Assembly: GCA_963169175.1 (NCBI GenBank)
Contig: CAUJFK010000063.1
Span: 1 to 34,578, forward strand
DNA: 34,578 nucleotides
Source of the DNA: Acidobacteriota bacterium
GTDB taxonomy: Bacteria > Acidobacteriota > Blastocatellia > Pyrinomonadales > Pyrinomonadaceae
Direction of reading: 5' to 3'
The notes beneath the pieces are model-generated. The model searched no databases, was not told the origin of the DNA, and worked only from the letters and a program-made list of their open reading frames with translations. How positions within the stretch are numbered: position 1 is the stretch's first letter; every line of letters starts with the position of its first letter. Shown one piece after another: positions 9,991-18,709 of the stretch. The translations under genes and the position numbers were made by a program.

Positions 9991-10932
9991 TCAACCCTTG
10001 GCCCGATACAGGTCAGGTTCGCCAGGCGGCCGCGTTTTCCAGCGCTTGTGTATCCATAGCCACTGGTCCGGAAAGCGGCGGATTAGTTTTTCGACCTCGG
10101 CGGTAAATGCGGCCGTGGTCCCTAAGACATCCAGTTTTCGGTCGCCGGTGTCGGCAGCATAGATCAGCTTTCCGTGAACCGCAACGTAGTGCTGTTTTTC
10201 CTCATCCCAAGCCCCGCACATGGGCAGGATGGCGGAGTTTGTCCGCATTGCAAGAAGCGCAACGCCGGTCGAGGTACACGCCGGCACGCCGAAGAAAGGC
10301 ACAAACACGCCCTCTTTCGGATGAACATTTACATCGGCAAGGATCCCAAGCAAGCCTTCCTCACGAAGCACACGCGCCGCTGTCATCACGGAATTGGTTT
10401 TGTTGATCGGCCGGTTCCCAAACTTTTTTCTAAGGTCAGCGGTCAACTTCTCAAGCAGCGGGTTATCGAGCGGGCGGGCGAGATAGCTCATCGGGCCGTC
10501 ATACGTCGCCCATCCAAAAACGAGCATTTCCCAATTGCCGAGGTGCGGGCTGACGATTATGATCCCGCGGCCTTCTGTCTTTAGCCGCTGGTATTCGGCA
10601 TAAACACTCGGGTCGACCTGAAACTCAATGATGTTCTTGAGTCCTTCACTTGTCGCCTTTGGGAACTGGCTGAACTCGCCCAGAATGCGGCCGAGGTTTC
10701 GGAATCCGCCTTTGACCAAACGAACGCGCTCAACTTGGTCCTTCTCAGGAAACGCTATCGCTATGTTGGTCATAGCGACGCGGCGCAGCCCGCCGAGCAG
10801 GTAGTAACCGCCCGCCGCGAAAGTCGTCGCCGCGGCCAGTGCCGCCCGACGCGGCAGAAGCCCTAGAGATCCGAGCAGGCCGCGCACGACAGCGTATTCA
10901 AGCCACACCTGTGGTTTGCTCTTCTTCGCCAC
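9991..10932 (-). CDS. LpxL/HtrB-type lysophospholipid (lipid A) acyltransferase
   Basis: 313 aa membrane-associated acyltransferase of the LpxL/LpxM family, which adds secondary acyl chains to lipid A precursors or related glycolipids. The catalytic HX4E motif is visible as HLGNWE (H130, E135), preceded by GIIIVSP. The C-terminal WLWIHKRWKTRP is the typical family ending. The N-terminus has a hydrophobic segment (about 20-48) that would dock it to the inner membrane. The start is a GTG (MAKKSK); an overlapping ATG two bases upstream is out of frame and soon stops. An AAGGA lies 12 bases before the GTG. Which acceptor it uses cannot be told from sequence. Confidence 0.88.
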   Translation of the reverse strand: MAKKSKPQVWLEYAVVRGLLGSLGLLPRRAALAAATTFAAGGYYLLGGLRRVAMTNIAIAFPEKDQVERVRLVKGGFRNLGRILGEFSQFPKATSEGLKNIIEFQVDPSVYAEYQRLKTEGRGIIIVSPHLGNWEMLVFGWATYDGPMSYLARPLDNPLLEKLTADLRKKFGNRPINKTNSVMTAARVLREEGLLGILADVNVHPKEGVFVPFFGVPACTSTGVALLAMRTNSAILPMCGAWDEEKQHYVAVHGKLIYAADTGDRKLDVLGTTAAFTAEVEKLIRRFPDQWLWIHKRWKTRPPGEPDLYRAKG

Positions 10933-10994
10933 ACATTGTTTGTATCCTTACGGGCCGCGCAGAAGCAAGTTGAGGACGCAGCCGTTTTCCTGGG

Positions 10995-11393
10995 TCAGCG
11001 GTTAACCGCCGCATTCTCCCCGGTATCGACATCCAGCCATTGGCGGGCTGATTCGGAATCGAAGAAGAACTCTAATCGCACTCCACGGTTTTGGGCAACC
11101 GTTTTGAAGAACATCGTTAGTTCGTCAAGCCTTTCTCCGACGCAGCAGATGGCGATCGAAAGTCCCATCGTATGTTCTGATAGTACGCGCCCCGATTCGA
11201 ACGCCGACATAGTGTCGGGCGGCCCGTCGATCCCCGGTGTCTCGATCAGCACCTTTGCCCGCCCGCTTTCCTCGCACAACCGGCCGACCGCAGTCCAAGC
11301 GTCTCGCCCGGACTCGTCCGAGATCGCAAGGCTGTCCTGATAGTTCAGCCGAAGGTACGTGGGATGGACCGTGTGTTCGAAAAGACTGCCCAT
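10995..11393 (-). CDS. Small STAS/SpoIIAA-like protein of unknown function
   Basis: 132 aa cytoplasmic protein without signal or membrane segment. The pattern of a beta-strand, then AWTAVGRLCEESGRAKVLIETPG, then a helix and LSIAICCVGERLDELTMFF, resembles STAS/SpoIIAA-like or DUF4180-like proteins. I infer this from secondary-structure pattern only; no catalytic motif is visible. I use the ATG at 11393; the track extends four codons to a GTG. Neither start has a clear ribosome-binding site. It lies 62 bases upstream of the acyltransferase gene on the same strand and is divergent from the desaturase. Confidence 0.6.
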   Translation of the reverse strand: MGSLFEHTVHPTYLRLNYQDSLAISDESGRDAWTAVGRLCEESGRAKVLIETPGIDGPPDTMSAFESGRVLSEHTMGLSIAICCVGERLDELTMFFKTVAQNRGVRLEFFFDSESARQWLDVDTGENAAVNR

Positions 11394-11673
11394 AGGAAAA
11401 CACACACTAAGACATACCCGATGGCGGGTCTTGATGCTTTTTAGTTCCCTGGACTCAGGTTATAGGGTAGCGTCGAGCAGCCGGCTTTCGCCGGTAAGAT
11501 TTTCTAACTTTAGGACATATATCCCAGAATTGCAATACGTTTCTCCATTCGTCCGTCTATCGGCGGCGGAATGTTAGTTTTACAAAACTCTTACAATCGG
11601 CGGCCGCGATCCTTGTTAGTCTAGTTATACGGTACAAGGTGCCCTTAGCAAATATTTTGATAAAGCTCTAGTA
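11394..11673. other. Divergent promoter region between STAS-like gene and desaturase
   Basis: 280 bases between divergently transcribed genes, so both promoters should lie here. A small hairpin-like element (ACCCG-ATGG-CGGGT) is at 11417-11430. The sequence becomes AT-rich from about 11500 onward (ACATATATCC, AGTTATACGG), as expected for a promoter. I cannot assign a specific -35/-10 pair. Confidence 0.4.
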
Positions 11674-12549
11674 ATGCAAAAAGCAACAACTCTGGAAAAG
11701 AATTCAAGTAAGATCAATTGGCAAACGCTTGTCGCGGTAGTGATCTTTCATCTTTTGGCGGTCGCGGCACTGTTCACGTTCAGTTGGCAAAACCTTGCGG
11801 TGGCCGCGGTGCTGTGGTGGATAGCAGGAAGCCTTGGCGTTGGCCTCGGCTATCATCGCCTGCTGACCCATCGCGGTTTCAAGGCACCGCGCTGGCTGGA
11901 ACGGACACTGGCCGTTTGTGGTTCGCTTGCGATGCAGTCCGGCCCGATAACGTGGGTCACCACGCATAGGCTCCACCATGCTTTCACTGATACGGACAGG
12001 GATCCGCACAGCCCGCAGAACGGGATCTTTTGGTCGCATATGGGCTGGATCCTTCGCGGCACAGCGCAAAATAATTCCGAAGCGACGAGAAAGCGCTATT
12101 CGCCCGACCTGATGCGCGATCCGTTTCTTGTCACCCTCGATAACTACTATTGGGTACCGATCGTCATTGTAAGCATTGGCCTTTTTGCGGCCGGCGGGCT
12201 TTCGATGGTCCTCTGGGGGGTGTTTTTGAAGACCATCGTTGGGTGGCACACGACATGGCTTGTGAACTCGGTAACGCATCTCTGGGGTTCGCGCCGGTTC
12301 GATATCCGCGACACGTCAACAAACAACGCGCTTGTCGCCGCTCTGACATTTGGCGAAGGCTGGCACAACAATCACCATGCCTATCCGCGTTCGGCCCGCC
12401 ACGGCCTCCGTTGGTACGAGATAGATGTAAACTGGATCCAGATCAAGCTGCTTGAGAAGCTTGGCCTGATAAAGAACGTGTACGCGTTCGAATTAGGTGC
12501 GGCTGAAGAAGAGCCGGTCGAGTTGGTCCCGATCCAGGACGCGGCCTGA
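11674..12549 (+). CDS. Acyl-CoA (delta-9-type) fatty acid desaturase
   Basis: 291 aa membrane di-iron desaturase that introduces a cis double bond into acyl-CoA or acyl-lipid chains and so tunes membrane fluidity. The three histidine boxes are present in the order and spacing of the stearoyl-CoA/DesC type: HRLLTH (61-66), HRLHH (98-102) and HNNHH (231-235), plus an extra histidine in NSVTHLWG (202). Hydrophobic pairs around 18-55 and 158-200 place the active site on the cytoplasmic face. No cytochrome b5 domain is fused, so an external electron donor is needed. A good intrinsic terminator follows, separating it from the two-component genes. Confidence 0.92.
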   Translation: MQKATTLEKNSSKINWQTLVAVVIFHLLAVAALFTFSWQNLAVAAVLWWIAGSLGVGLGYHRLLTHRGFKAPRWLERTLAVCGSLAMQSGPITWVTTHRLHHAFTDTDRDPHSPQNGIFWSHMGWILRGTAQNNSEATRKRYSPDLMRDPFLVTLDNYYWVPIVIVSIGLFAAGGLSMVLWGVFLKTIVGWHTTWLVNSVTHLWGSRRFDIRDTSTNNALVAALTFGEGWHNNHHAYPRSARHGLRWYEIDVNWIQIKLLEKLGLIKNVYAFELGAAEEEPVELVPIQDAA

Positions 12550-12573
12550 TACGTCAAAAATTGAGTGAACCTG

Positions 12574-12613
12574 GGCAAAAGCGACGTCTGTTGCTTTTGC
12601 CTTTTCGCTTTTT
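12574..12613 (+). terminator. Intrinsic terminator after the desaturase gene
   Basis: GGCAAAAGC at 12574-12582 pairs perfectly with GCTTTTGCC at 12593-12601 across a 10-base loop. The stem is followed by TTTTCGCTTTTT. It lies 25 bases after the desaturase stop and before the histidine kinase start. Confidence 0.75.
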
Positions 12614-12631
12614 ACTGCTTACCTTTTACTC

Positions 12632-13519
12632 ATGCGGCGCCGCAAAACCGCAATATTCTTCCTTGTTCTGGGAATATGCCTTGTCGCGCGTGCCATTGCG
12701 TTGAATGTCGGCTGGATACTGCTCAACCTTCGCGAGGTTGCGATGCTCGTGCTCGGCATCATCTTCTTTGCGCTGATCATCACCGGTTTGACCTTGAACA
12801 CGATCTTTCTCGTTCGCGAGATACGCCGGACCGAGCAGCACGATGCGTTCATCAACGCCGTCACGCATGAACTGAAAACGCCAATAGCATCGATAAAACT
12901 CTATCTCGAAACCTTAAAGGCCAGGGAGGTGACGGCTGAAAAACGGCGCGAATTTTATGACGTGATGCTTGCCGACAGCGACCGTCTGCTGCACACGGTC
13001 GAACAGGTACTAAAGGCCGGCGGGGCAAAGGAGAAGGGCCAGAAGCTTCAAAAGGCAAACGTCGACCTTGGATCACTGCTGAGCGAATGTATTGCCCTTA
13101 TCCGATCTCAGCGCCATCTTGAAGGAACGGTCGTACGGTTCACTGAACCGGCGGAACCGCTTCTCGTTTCAGGCAGTCATTCCGACCTGCGAACGGCATT
13201 CGCAAACCTGCTGGATAACGCAATAAAGTACTCTGACGGCGACCCGAAAATTTCCATTCGCATAAAAAAAACTCCCTTGAACAACCGTGCCGAAATATTC
13301 ATAAAAGACAGCGGCCTCGGAATTCCGACAAGCGATCTAAAACGCATTTTCAGGCGGTTCTATCGTGTGCCCAACGCCGCCGTTTCGCAATCACCCGGCT
13401 CGGGCCTCGGGTTATATATTGTTAATTCGATAATAAAACGCCACGGCGGACGTGTCTCGGCACAAAGCCGCGGCGAGGGAATGGGCAGCACGTTTTTGGT
13501 GCAGCTGCCGCTTGTATGA
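12632..13519 (+). CDS. Sensor histidine kinase (HisKA/HATPase)
   Basis: 295 aa inner-membrane kinase that phosphorylates the OmpR-type regulator encoded next. Two membrane segments (about 8-30 and 37-62) enclose only a very short loop, so there is no sizeable periplasmic sensor domain. The H-box HELKTP (79-84) carries the phosphoacceptor His79. The N-box FANLLDNAIKYS, DSGLGIP (G1), the F-box-like RIFRRFYR and GSGLGLYI (G2) complete a canonical ATPase domain. The absence of a HAMP or PAS domain makes it a minimal kinase that may sense membrane state; together with the adjacent desaturase this is suggestive only. The ATG at 12632 has no clear ribosome-binding site. Confidence 0.92.
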   Translation: MRRRKTAIFFLVLGICLVARAIALNVGWILLNLREVAMLVLGIIFFALIITGLTLNTIFLVREIRRTEQHDAFINAVTHELKTPIASIKLYLETLKAREVTAEKRREFYDVMLADSDRLLHTVEQVLKAGGAKEKGQKLQKANVDLGSLLSECIALIRSQRHLEGTVVRFTEPAEPLLVSGSHSDLRTAFANLLDNAIKYSDGDPKISIRIKKTPLNNRAEIFIKDSGLGIPTSDLKRIFRRFYRVPNAAVSQSPGSGLGLYIVNSIIKRHGGRVSAQSRGEGMGSTFLVQLPLV

Positions 13520-13595
13520 ACTTTCAACTTTTAACTTGGAAACTGTTCACTGAAGAAAAGAAGTCTGTCGAATTTCTACTGCCTGCGGAAGTCAA

Positions 13596-14297
13596 ATGAA
13601 GATCCTCATCATCGAAGACGAAGCTCACATCGCCGACGGCCTGCGGTTCAACGTTGAGGCCGAAGGGCACGAAGCCGAGATAGCGCCGGATGGCGAAACG
13701 GGGTTGGAACTTGCCGAACGCGGGTTTGATGCGATCGTGCTCGATGTAATGCTGCCCGGCATCGACGGTTTCGAGGTTGCCCGCTCTTTGCGCGAACGAA
13801 ATAACTTTACGCCGATCCTAATGCTGACCGCACGCGGCCGGCCCGAAGATGTGTTGAAAGGCTTTGAGGCGGGCACCGACGATTACTTGCCGAAACCATT
13901 CGATCTCGAGATATTTCTCGCCCGTCTGAACGGCCTGCTCCGCCGCCGCGAATGGACGCGCCGCGAATCATCGCAAACCCGTGTCGGCGACACTTTTGAA
14001 ATAAACGGCAAGACGATCGACTTCGCCAATCTCGAACTCCACAGCGGCGGCGAAACCATTCACCTGACCATGATGGAAATAAAACTCCTCCGCTACCTCA
14101 TCGAACACGAAGGCCAAACCGTCGCCCGCAACACCATCCTCGAAGAAGTCTGGGGCCTCCAGGAAGATACCGACACCAGAGCGATAGATAATTTCATCGT
14201 GCGATTGAGAAAATACCTCGAAGACACGCCAAACGACCCGCAGATCGTAAGGACCGTTCGTGGTGTTGGGTATAAGTTTGTGAGCTTGAAAAATTGA
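13596..14297 (+). CDS. OmpR/PhoB-family response regulator
   Basis: 233 aa DNA-binding response regulator, cognate partner of the histidine kinase 76 bases upstream. The receiver domain (1-~118) has the acidic pair E7/D8, phosphoacceptor Asp50 in VLDVMLPG, and KPF near residue 101. The winged-helix Trans_reg_C domain fills residues ~130-232, ending with the family signature RTVRGVGYKF. A GCGGAAG precedes the ATG as a plausible ribosome-binding site. The order kinase then regulator on one strand supports an operon. Target genes are not apparent. Confidence 0.93.
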   Translation: MKILIIEDEAHIADGLRFNVEAEGHEAEIAPDGETGLELAERGFDAIVLDVMLPGIDGFEVARSLRERNNFTPILMLTARGRPEDVLKGFEAGTDDYLPKPFDLEIFLARLNGLLRRREWTRRESSQTRVGDTFEINGKTIDFANLELHSGGETIHLTMMEIKLLRYLIEHEGQTVARNTILEEVWGLQEDTDTRAIDNFIVRLRKYLEDTPNDPQIVRTVRGVGYKFVSLKN

Positions 14298-14316
14298 GAT
14301 GATCTCTTGTCATCTC
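14296..14316 (+). terminator. Weak hairpin overlapping the regulator stop codon
   Basis: GAGATGA at 14296-14302 and TCATCTC at 14310-14316 form a perfect 7-bp stem with a 7-base loop, starting at the stop codon of the response regulator. There is no T-run, so termination by this hairpin alone is doubtful. Confidence 0.3.
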
Positions 14317-14413
14317 CGAAAGCACCCAATTGCTGCGTGAGGACAGACGCCGGTGGGATATATCCGCCAAATGTCGTGCGGCTCAAACCGCCACAATTCG
14401 ATCTACCGCGAGT

Positions 14414-15640
14414 TCAAATCACCATCCACCAAGGCGCGGCAAGGACATTTGGGGCCAGCCAGTCCAGCAATTTTCCGTTATGCAATAGCAGGCCTGATCG
14501 CGATTGCTTACCATATTCGGACGAGAATGTTCTCAGATGTTTCATGTCATCGTACTTCGGCCGTTCTGTCGATTTGATCTCGATCGGCAACAGACGATCG
14601 CCCGATTCGATAACGAAATCCACATCTTCGCCGGTTCTGGTTTGCCAGTAGAATATTTCGGCCCTTGCAACGCGGCTGTCACGCCACGCCAACAGATCGT
14701 TCAGAATAAGATTTTCAAGATGCTCGCCGCCCGGTTCGCTCGTCTCTGCAAGATGAAGCGCGACGCCTGTGTCACCCCAGTATAATTTTGGGGACTTGAC
14801 CAGCCGTTTTGTCCGGTTCACCGAGTAAGCAGGAATTCGCACAAGCAGGAACGAAGTTTCCAAAAGATTCATGTAGCGATGAACGGTCGGCTGTGTTAAT
14901 CCAGCATCCCGTCCGATGCCTGCCTGATTCACGACTCCGCCCAAGCGATTACATAAGAGCCGCATCAGTCGCCGAAAATCCGGCAAGTTCTCGATCGACG
15001 ACAATGTTTGCAGATCGCGCTCAAGATAGGTTCTAACATAGCCATCGAACCAGATCGCACGTTCGCGGTCGTTTTTTAATTCAAGCGCCGGTGTCGGAAA
15101 GCCGCCCTTACGGGCCAGTTTTCTCCAGTCATCGCGCTTCGATGCGTCCCGGGAAAGGAGATCGATCCAATCTTTCTCATCCGCGGTCAAAAGTTCTTCC
15201 CAAAGGCCGCATTTTCCTTCACCGTACCGCTCCTTTCGCGTCATCGGCCAAAGCGTCAGATAGCTTGCGCGGCCCGCCAACGATTCCGAGACGCGCCCCA
15301 TCAAAAGAAGATTTGCCGAACCAGTGAGAAGAAATTGTCCGGGACGTTTCCGGCGGTCGATAGCACGCTTCACAGCCTGCAGGATCGACGGCTCGCGCTG
15401 AACCTCATCGATCGTAATGCGTGCTGAGCCGCCTACGAGCGCCTCCGGGTCGCGGCGGGCGATATCCAGCGTATCCAGATCGTCAAGGGTGAAAAATTTC
15501 CTATCGCCGCCAACCAATTCCTCGACCAGCGTGCTCTTTCCCGCCTGTCTTGCACCAGTGATCACGATCGCGGGCATCACGTCAAGGCGTTCCTTAACAC
15601 TTTGTGTGACCAGCCTGGGATGTGTAATTCTATTCACCAC
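14414..15640 (-). CDS. AAA-type ATPase with DUF4143 domain
   Basis: 408 aa protein of the common AAA_14/DUF4143 family. Walker A GARQAGKST is at residues 29-37 and Walker B ITIDE at 75-79. LLTGSANLLL matches the sensor region, and the C-terminal DUF4143 half includes FYWQTRTGEDVDFVIE and ILPIEIKST-like sequence, which resembles a PD-(D/E)XK fold. The family's role is unsettled; such genes are frequently mobile, singly transferred genes. The start is a GTG inside one of two tandem palindromes (15632-15665). The next codon is also GTG, and no ribosome-binding site is visible, so translation may be leaderless and repressed when the site is occupied. The N-terminal sequence starts at the usual distance from Walker A, so a much later start is unlikely. 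Confidence 0.9.
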   Translation of the reverse strand: MVNRITHPRLVTQSVKERLDVMPAIVITGARQAGKSTLVEELVGGDRKFFTLDDLDTLDIARRDPEALVGGSARITIDEVQREPSILQAVKRAIDRRKRPGQFLLTGSANLLLMGRVSESLAGRASYLTLWPMTRKERYGEGKCGLWEELLTADEKDWIDLLSRDASKRDDWRKLARKGGFPTPALELKNDRERAIWFDGYVRTYLERDLQTLSSIENLPDFRRLMRLLCNRLGGVVNQAGIGRDAGLTQPTVHRYMNLLETSFLLVRIPAYSVNRTKRLVKSPKLYWGDTGVALHLAETSEPGGEHLENLILNDLLAWRDSRVARAEIFYWQTRTGEDVDFVIESGDRLLPIEIKSTERPKYDDMKHLRTFSSEYGKQSRSGLLLHNGKLLDWLAPNVLAAPWWMVI

Positions 15641-15665
15641 GTGAATTACTATTCACACCGTGAAT
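15632..15665. promoter_or_regulatory. Tandem operator-like palindromes ATTCAC-N3-GTGAAT
   Basis: Two copies of ATTCAC-NNN-GTGAAT occur at 15632-15646 (spacer CAC) and 15651-15665 (spacer ACC). Each arm is perfect, and the copies are offset by 19 bases, about two helical turns. The first copy contains the start codon of the DUF4143 gene; the second is just upstream. This is a strong candidate for a dimeric repressor's double operator. Confidence 0.75.
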
Positions 15666-15678
15666 TGCAAGTCTCTTT

Positions 15679-17163
15679 CTACTCGAAATAATTTCGCCTC
15701 GCGATCACCTTTATCTGCTTGCGCCAATTTTCGTGGAGTTCAAAGCGCCATAGTTCGATCTCGGGTGTGAGCATCCTGGCAAAGTATTCAAAGTCGCGGT
15801 GAAAGCTTAATGCTGGTGCGACGGCATAAACCAGCGGCGGTTTGTCGATGATCTCAAGATCGCCGAATACGCGGGCACGGCGGAGTTCGCCGCGGCGGCG
15901 GAGGTGTTCGATCTTTCGCCAATAGTCGGCGGCCTGAAATGGAGTTTCGCGGTCGGGCGAGGCCTTAACTTCGATAACGACCAGGCGCCCGTCGCGGCGA
16001 AGAGCGAGCAGGTCGATCTTGTCGGCGGCAGCGGTTCGAAACTGGTTATAGATCGGAGCAAGGATAAGGTTGGCGTCGAGCAGTTTGATATTTCTGCGCA
16101 AGATCGATTCGAGCCACGATTCGGGCGAATGGCGATAAAAGTCGTGCCGCTTTGACGCACCGTCGAATGCGCGATAGGCCGTCAGATCTTCGACAAGCCG
16201 TTCCAGTTCCGGCCGGGTCTGATCGTTCAGCAGACGCTTTTCCCTGCCGATCCCAAACCACGCCGATTCGCGCCCCGCCATCAGTCGTACACGCGCGAAC
16301 GAGAGCCCGTTGAACCGCAGTGTCTTGCCATGACGCGAATGCATCACGTCGATCGCTTCAGGCTTAAGGCCCATTATCTTTTGCGCCGTTTGGCCCGGTT
16401 CGACCTCGTCAGGAAGGTTCAATTTTCTCGGCTTCTCACGCCACAATCTGCTCGCGGTGATCTCCGCTCGTAATTTCAACGCCTCCATTCCGCCTATACG
16501 GTCGAGCTCAAAGATCCGTATCGACGAACGGACCGGCGACTTTAGCAATGCGTGCAGCTTTTGCAGATTAACGGCCGACCGTTTTTCCGCAACAATATAC
16601 AACTCGCGAGCGGGCTTCTTCGCACGCGCCCTGAGCCGGTCGAACCAAAGTATCGAGGACGAAAGTATCGATTCGGCCGGGGCACCGCCGACAATGTCGG
16701 CGTAAACCGCGAACCGGCCCGATTCGCGGTTTTCGGCGATGATCTCCGCAAACCGCCCGCTTCCCGCGTTCAACGCGACACGAATGATCTTTGTCCCCGT
16801 ACCGGCATCATGCACCAGCGAAGCTATCTCATTCGCCCGCTCTAACCGTGCAAGCTCGACATTTGCGGCCAGTGCCGCCGCCGACACGCGCGGAACAAGC
16901 CGCAATATTTCGGCTTCGCCGCCGAATGGCGCGGCAAGCGAAAGATCTATCCGCTCACTGTCAAACTCGAAGGATGCGACCCGCCGCGACCGAAATCCAC
17001 TCTCGCACACGGCGCCGAAAAGTACCCCGCGGCCGTCGCTTTGAACGTCGATCTCGCTGCGGCCGACCGGAAACGTACGCCCGTTCTCGCTGATCATCAG
17101 CCATTCGGCGTGGACATCGAGCAGCGTGTCTAGATCTTCGGTCGAGGTTTGGGGGGCTACCAT
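15679..17163 (-). CDS. Uncharacterised protein with C-terminal PD-(D/E)XK-like domain
   Basis: 494 aa protein I do not recognise overall. The C-terminal part contains KIDLLALRRDGRLVVIEVKA: an Asp near residue 384 followed by E-V-K at 398-400, the core pattern of PD-(D/E)XK nucleases and Holliday-junction/NucS-like folds. The preceding 380 residues are rich in charged beta-strand and helix patterns but show no named motif. I chose the ATG at 17163 (MVAPQT) because it overlaps the SGNH hydrolase stop by 7 bases (ATGGTAG), the classic arrangement for translational coupling; the track start is 14 codons upstream inside the hydrolase gene. Nuclease activity is an inference from the motif only. It is followed after 38 bases, which hold the operator pair, by the DUF4143 ATPase. 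Confidence 0.75.
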   Translation of the reverse strand: MVAPQTSTEDLDTLLDVHAEWLMISENGRTFPVGRSEIDVQSDGRGVLFGAVCESGFRSRRVASFEFDSERIDLSLAAPFGGEAEILRLVPRVSAAALAANVELARLERANEIASLVHDAGTGTKIIRVALNAGSGRFAEIIAENRESGRFAVYADIVGGAPAESILSSSILWFDRLRARAKKPARELYIVAEKRSAVNLQKLHALLKSPVRSSIRIFELDRIGGMEALKLRAEITASRLWREKPRKLNLPDEVEPGQTAQKIMGLKPEAIDVMHSRHGKTLRFNGLSFARVRLMAGRESAWFGIGREKRLLNDQTRPELERLVEDLTAYRAFDGASKRHDFYRHSPESWLESILRRNIKLLDANLILAPIYNQFRTAAADKIDLLALRRDGRLVVIEVKASPDRETPFQAADYWRKIEHLRRRGELRRARVFGDLEIIDKPPLVYAVAPALSFHRDFEYFARMLTPEIELWRFELHENWRKQIKVIARRNYFE

Positions 17164-17930
17164 GAATGTTTGGTTCCGAAATATTCGATCATCGCCTGGG
17201 CCCATTCGGCGTAGCCGCTTTCTGACGGATGAATGCCATCGGCAAAGAATGTTTCTACATTCACCGTATGCGGCTGGGGATAGTAATGCACGCGTTCCAA
17301 TCCGGCCGTAAATTCACGAATGTTCCTATCGTGCATCTTTGACAATTCCCACAACAGGAATTTGATCGGCTGTGGCAGGCCCGGCGAATATTTGATCATC
17401 GGGCAGTTCGAAATGAATATTACCGCCTCCGGGCTCAGGCGGCGCATGACCGCGATGAGCTCAAGCATATCCCGCCGCCATTTTTTCGGCGTACTCAATT
17501 TTAGAACATCATTGCCGCCGATACCGAGCAGGATATAGTCGAACGATCTGTCCGCTACCAGCGGCACCAATTCGTCTATCGTCCGGCGGGCCGTGACACC
17601 ATTTTTGCCGATAACGTCCCATTCGATCACGCGGCCTGTCCGCTGGGCAAGGCGCATTGCAAACTGGCCGGCCATTGCTTCCTTGTGCGTTCTTGCGCCA
17701 AGCCCTGCGACGGTCGATTCGCCAATGACCAGCAGCTTTGCGGCTGGTTCGCCAACGCCGACGCTTCCCCGTCTCTCGCCGCCCGCATCAGGCAGAAGCC
17801 CTATCTTCCGCCGCGTGTACTGGCCCTGAAGATAAAGCAGCGGTGAAACTGGCAGCAAAAACGCGGCCGCTGCGATATAGGCCGCTTGCCAGCGCGCCAA
17901 ATTGCGCGTTTTGTCACCGTTCAGTGTCAT
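17157..17930 (-). CDS. SGNH/GDSL-family hydrolase
   Basis: 257 aa esterase/lipase-type hydrolase. Block I is LVIGESTVAG with the nucleophile Ser72 (GES replaces the usual GDS). Block II Gly corresponds to KNGVTA, block III is GGND (N140), and block V is DGIHPSESGY with catalytic D231 and H234. An N-terminal hydrophobic segment (about 15-34) suggests a membrane anchor or signal, so the enzyme probably acts at the periplasmic side on acyl groups of lipids or cell-wall polymers. The gene overlaps the downstream PD-(D/E)XK-like gene by 7 bases and is divergent from the lipoprotein gene at 17955, with only 24 bases between starts. Confidence 0.9.
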   Translation of the reverse strand: MTLNGDKTRNLARWQAAYIAAAAFLLPVSPLLYLQGQYTRRKIGLLPDAGGERRGSVGVGEPAAKLLVIGESTVAGLGARTHKEAMAGQFAMRLAQRTGRVIEWDVIGKNGVTARRTIDELVPLVADRSFDYILLGIGGNDVLKLSTPKKWRRDMLELIAVMRRLSPEAVIFISNCPMIKYSPGLPQPIKFLLWELSKMHDRNIREFTAGLERVHYYPQPHTVNVETFFADGIHPSESGYAEWAQAMIEYFGTKHSW

Positions 17931-17954
17931 TATGATAAACTTCGAACAACCTTA

Positions 17955-18614
17955 ATGTTTTTGTCAAATGCCGCTAAATCCCTCCTCGCCGGACTCCTGC
18001 TAATGTTATCAACCACGGGATGCGGAATATTCGGTACGCGCGGAGACACTGTCACCCGTGTTTCGGATGACACAAAGAGCAATATTCCGTTCAAAACGAC
18101 GGAGCCCGAAAACTTCCAGTGTGAGATAGTAGAGACCGCAGGCAAAATAGTGCGGCGAAAACGGCTCGCGAAAAAAGGGACGTGGCGGCGGGTTGACTTT
18201 GACTACGGCGAACCCACGCAACGTGCCCTGCTCCAGACAGATAAGAATTATATTCTCGACATCGGCCGCGGCCTGTACGCCGAAGGCCAAACCGGTACAG
18301 GCGGGCAGTTCAGCGAATTGACGCACGAACTTCTCAACACCGGACAGCGTTCAGAGTTCGAAGAAACCGCCCGCAATGGAAATATGGCCGTGTACACCGT
18401 TCGCCCCGCAGACGGCGGATTAAGCGAGATCGTCGTTCACTATGACGAGTCGATCGCGTTGCCAGTGAAACAGGAGTTCTTTTCGCTTGCCGGCGGAACG
18501 CGAACGCTTACCTTCACGATAGAGATAGTCAACTTCAAACGTGAACCGGATGCTGACGTTTTCACAATACCAAGCGGATTCAAAAATGTGCCTATTGACC
18601 AACTCCTTTTGTGA
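17955..18614 (+). CDS. Putative LolA-like outer-membrane-type lipoprotein
   Basis: 219 aa. The signal MFLSNAAKSLLAGLLLMLSTTGC ends in a lipobox with Cys23. The mature part is mostly beta-strand (ETAGKIVRRKRLAKKG, RALLQTDKNYILDIG, SEIVVHYDESIALPVKQEFF, ADVFTIPSGFK). It resembles the half-barrel folds of LolA/DUF4292-type lipoproteins that handle acylated or hydrophobic ligands. That fold call is inference from pattern. I chose ATG 17955 over the track's 17886 because only the later start gives a clean lipoprotein signal. It precedes the ABC exporter by 95 bases on the same strand, which contain a degenerate repeat, so co-transcription is possible. Confidence 0.75.
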   Translation: MFLSNAAKSLLAGLLLMLSTTGCGIFGTRGDTVTRVSDDTKSNIPFKTTEPENFQCEIVETAGKIVRRKRLAKKGTWRRVDFDYGEPTQRALLQTDKNYILDIGRGLYAEGQTGTGGQFSELTHELLNTGQRSEFEETARNGNMAVYTVRPADGGLSEIVVHYDESIALPVKQEFFSLAGGTRTLTFTIEIVNFKREPDADVFTIPSGFKNVPIDQLLL

Positions 18615-18709
18615 CCTTCTTCTCCGGTTTTGTCGCTGGCCCTAACCACAGAAGAACATGAAATAGGGAAAAAGAAACCGTTGGAAAAATGCAAGCCGTT
18701 TAACTTAGA

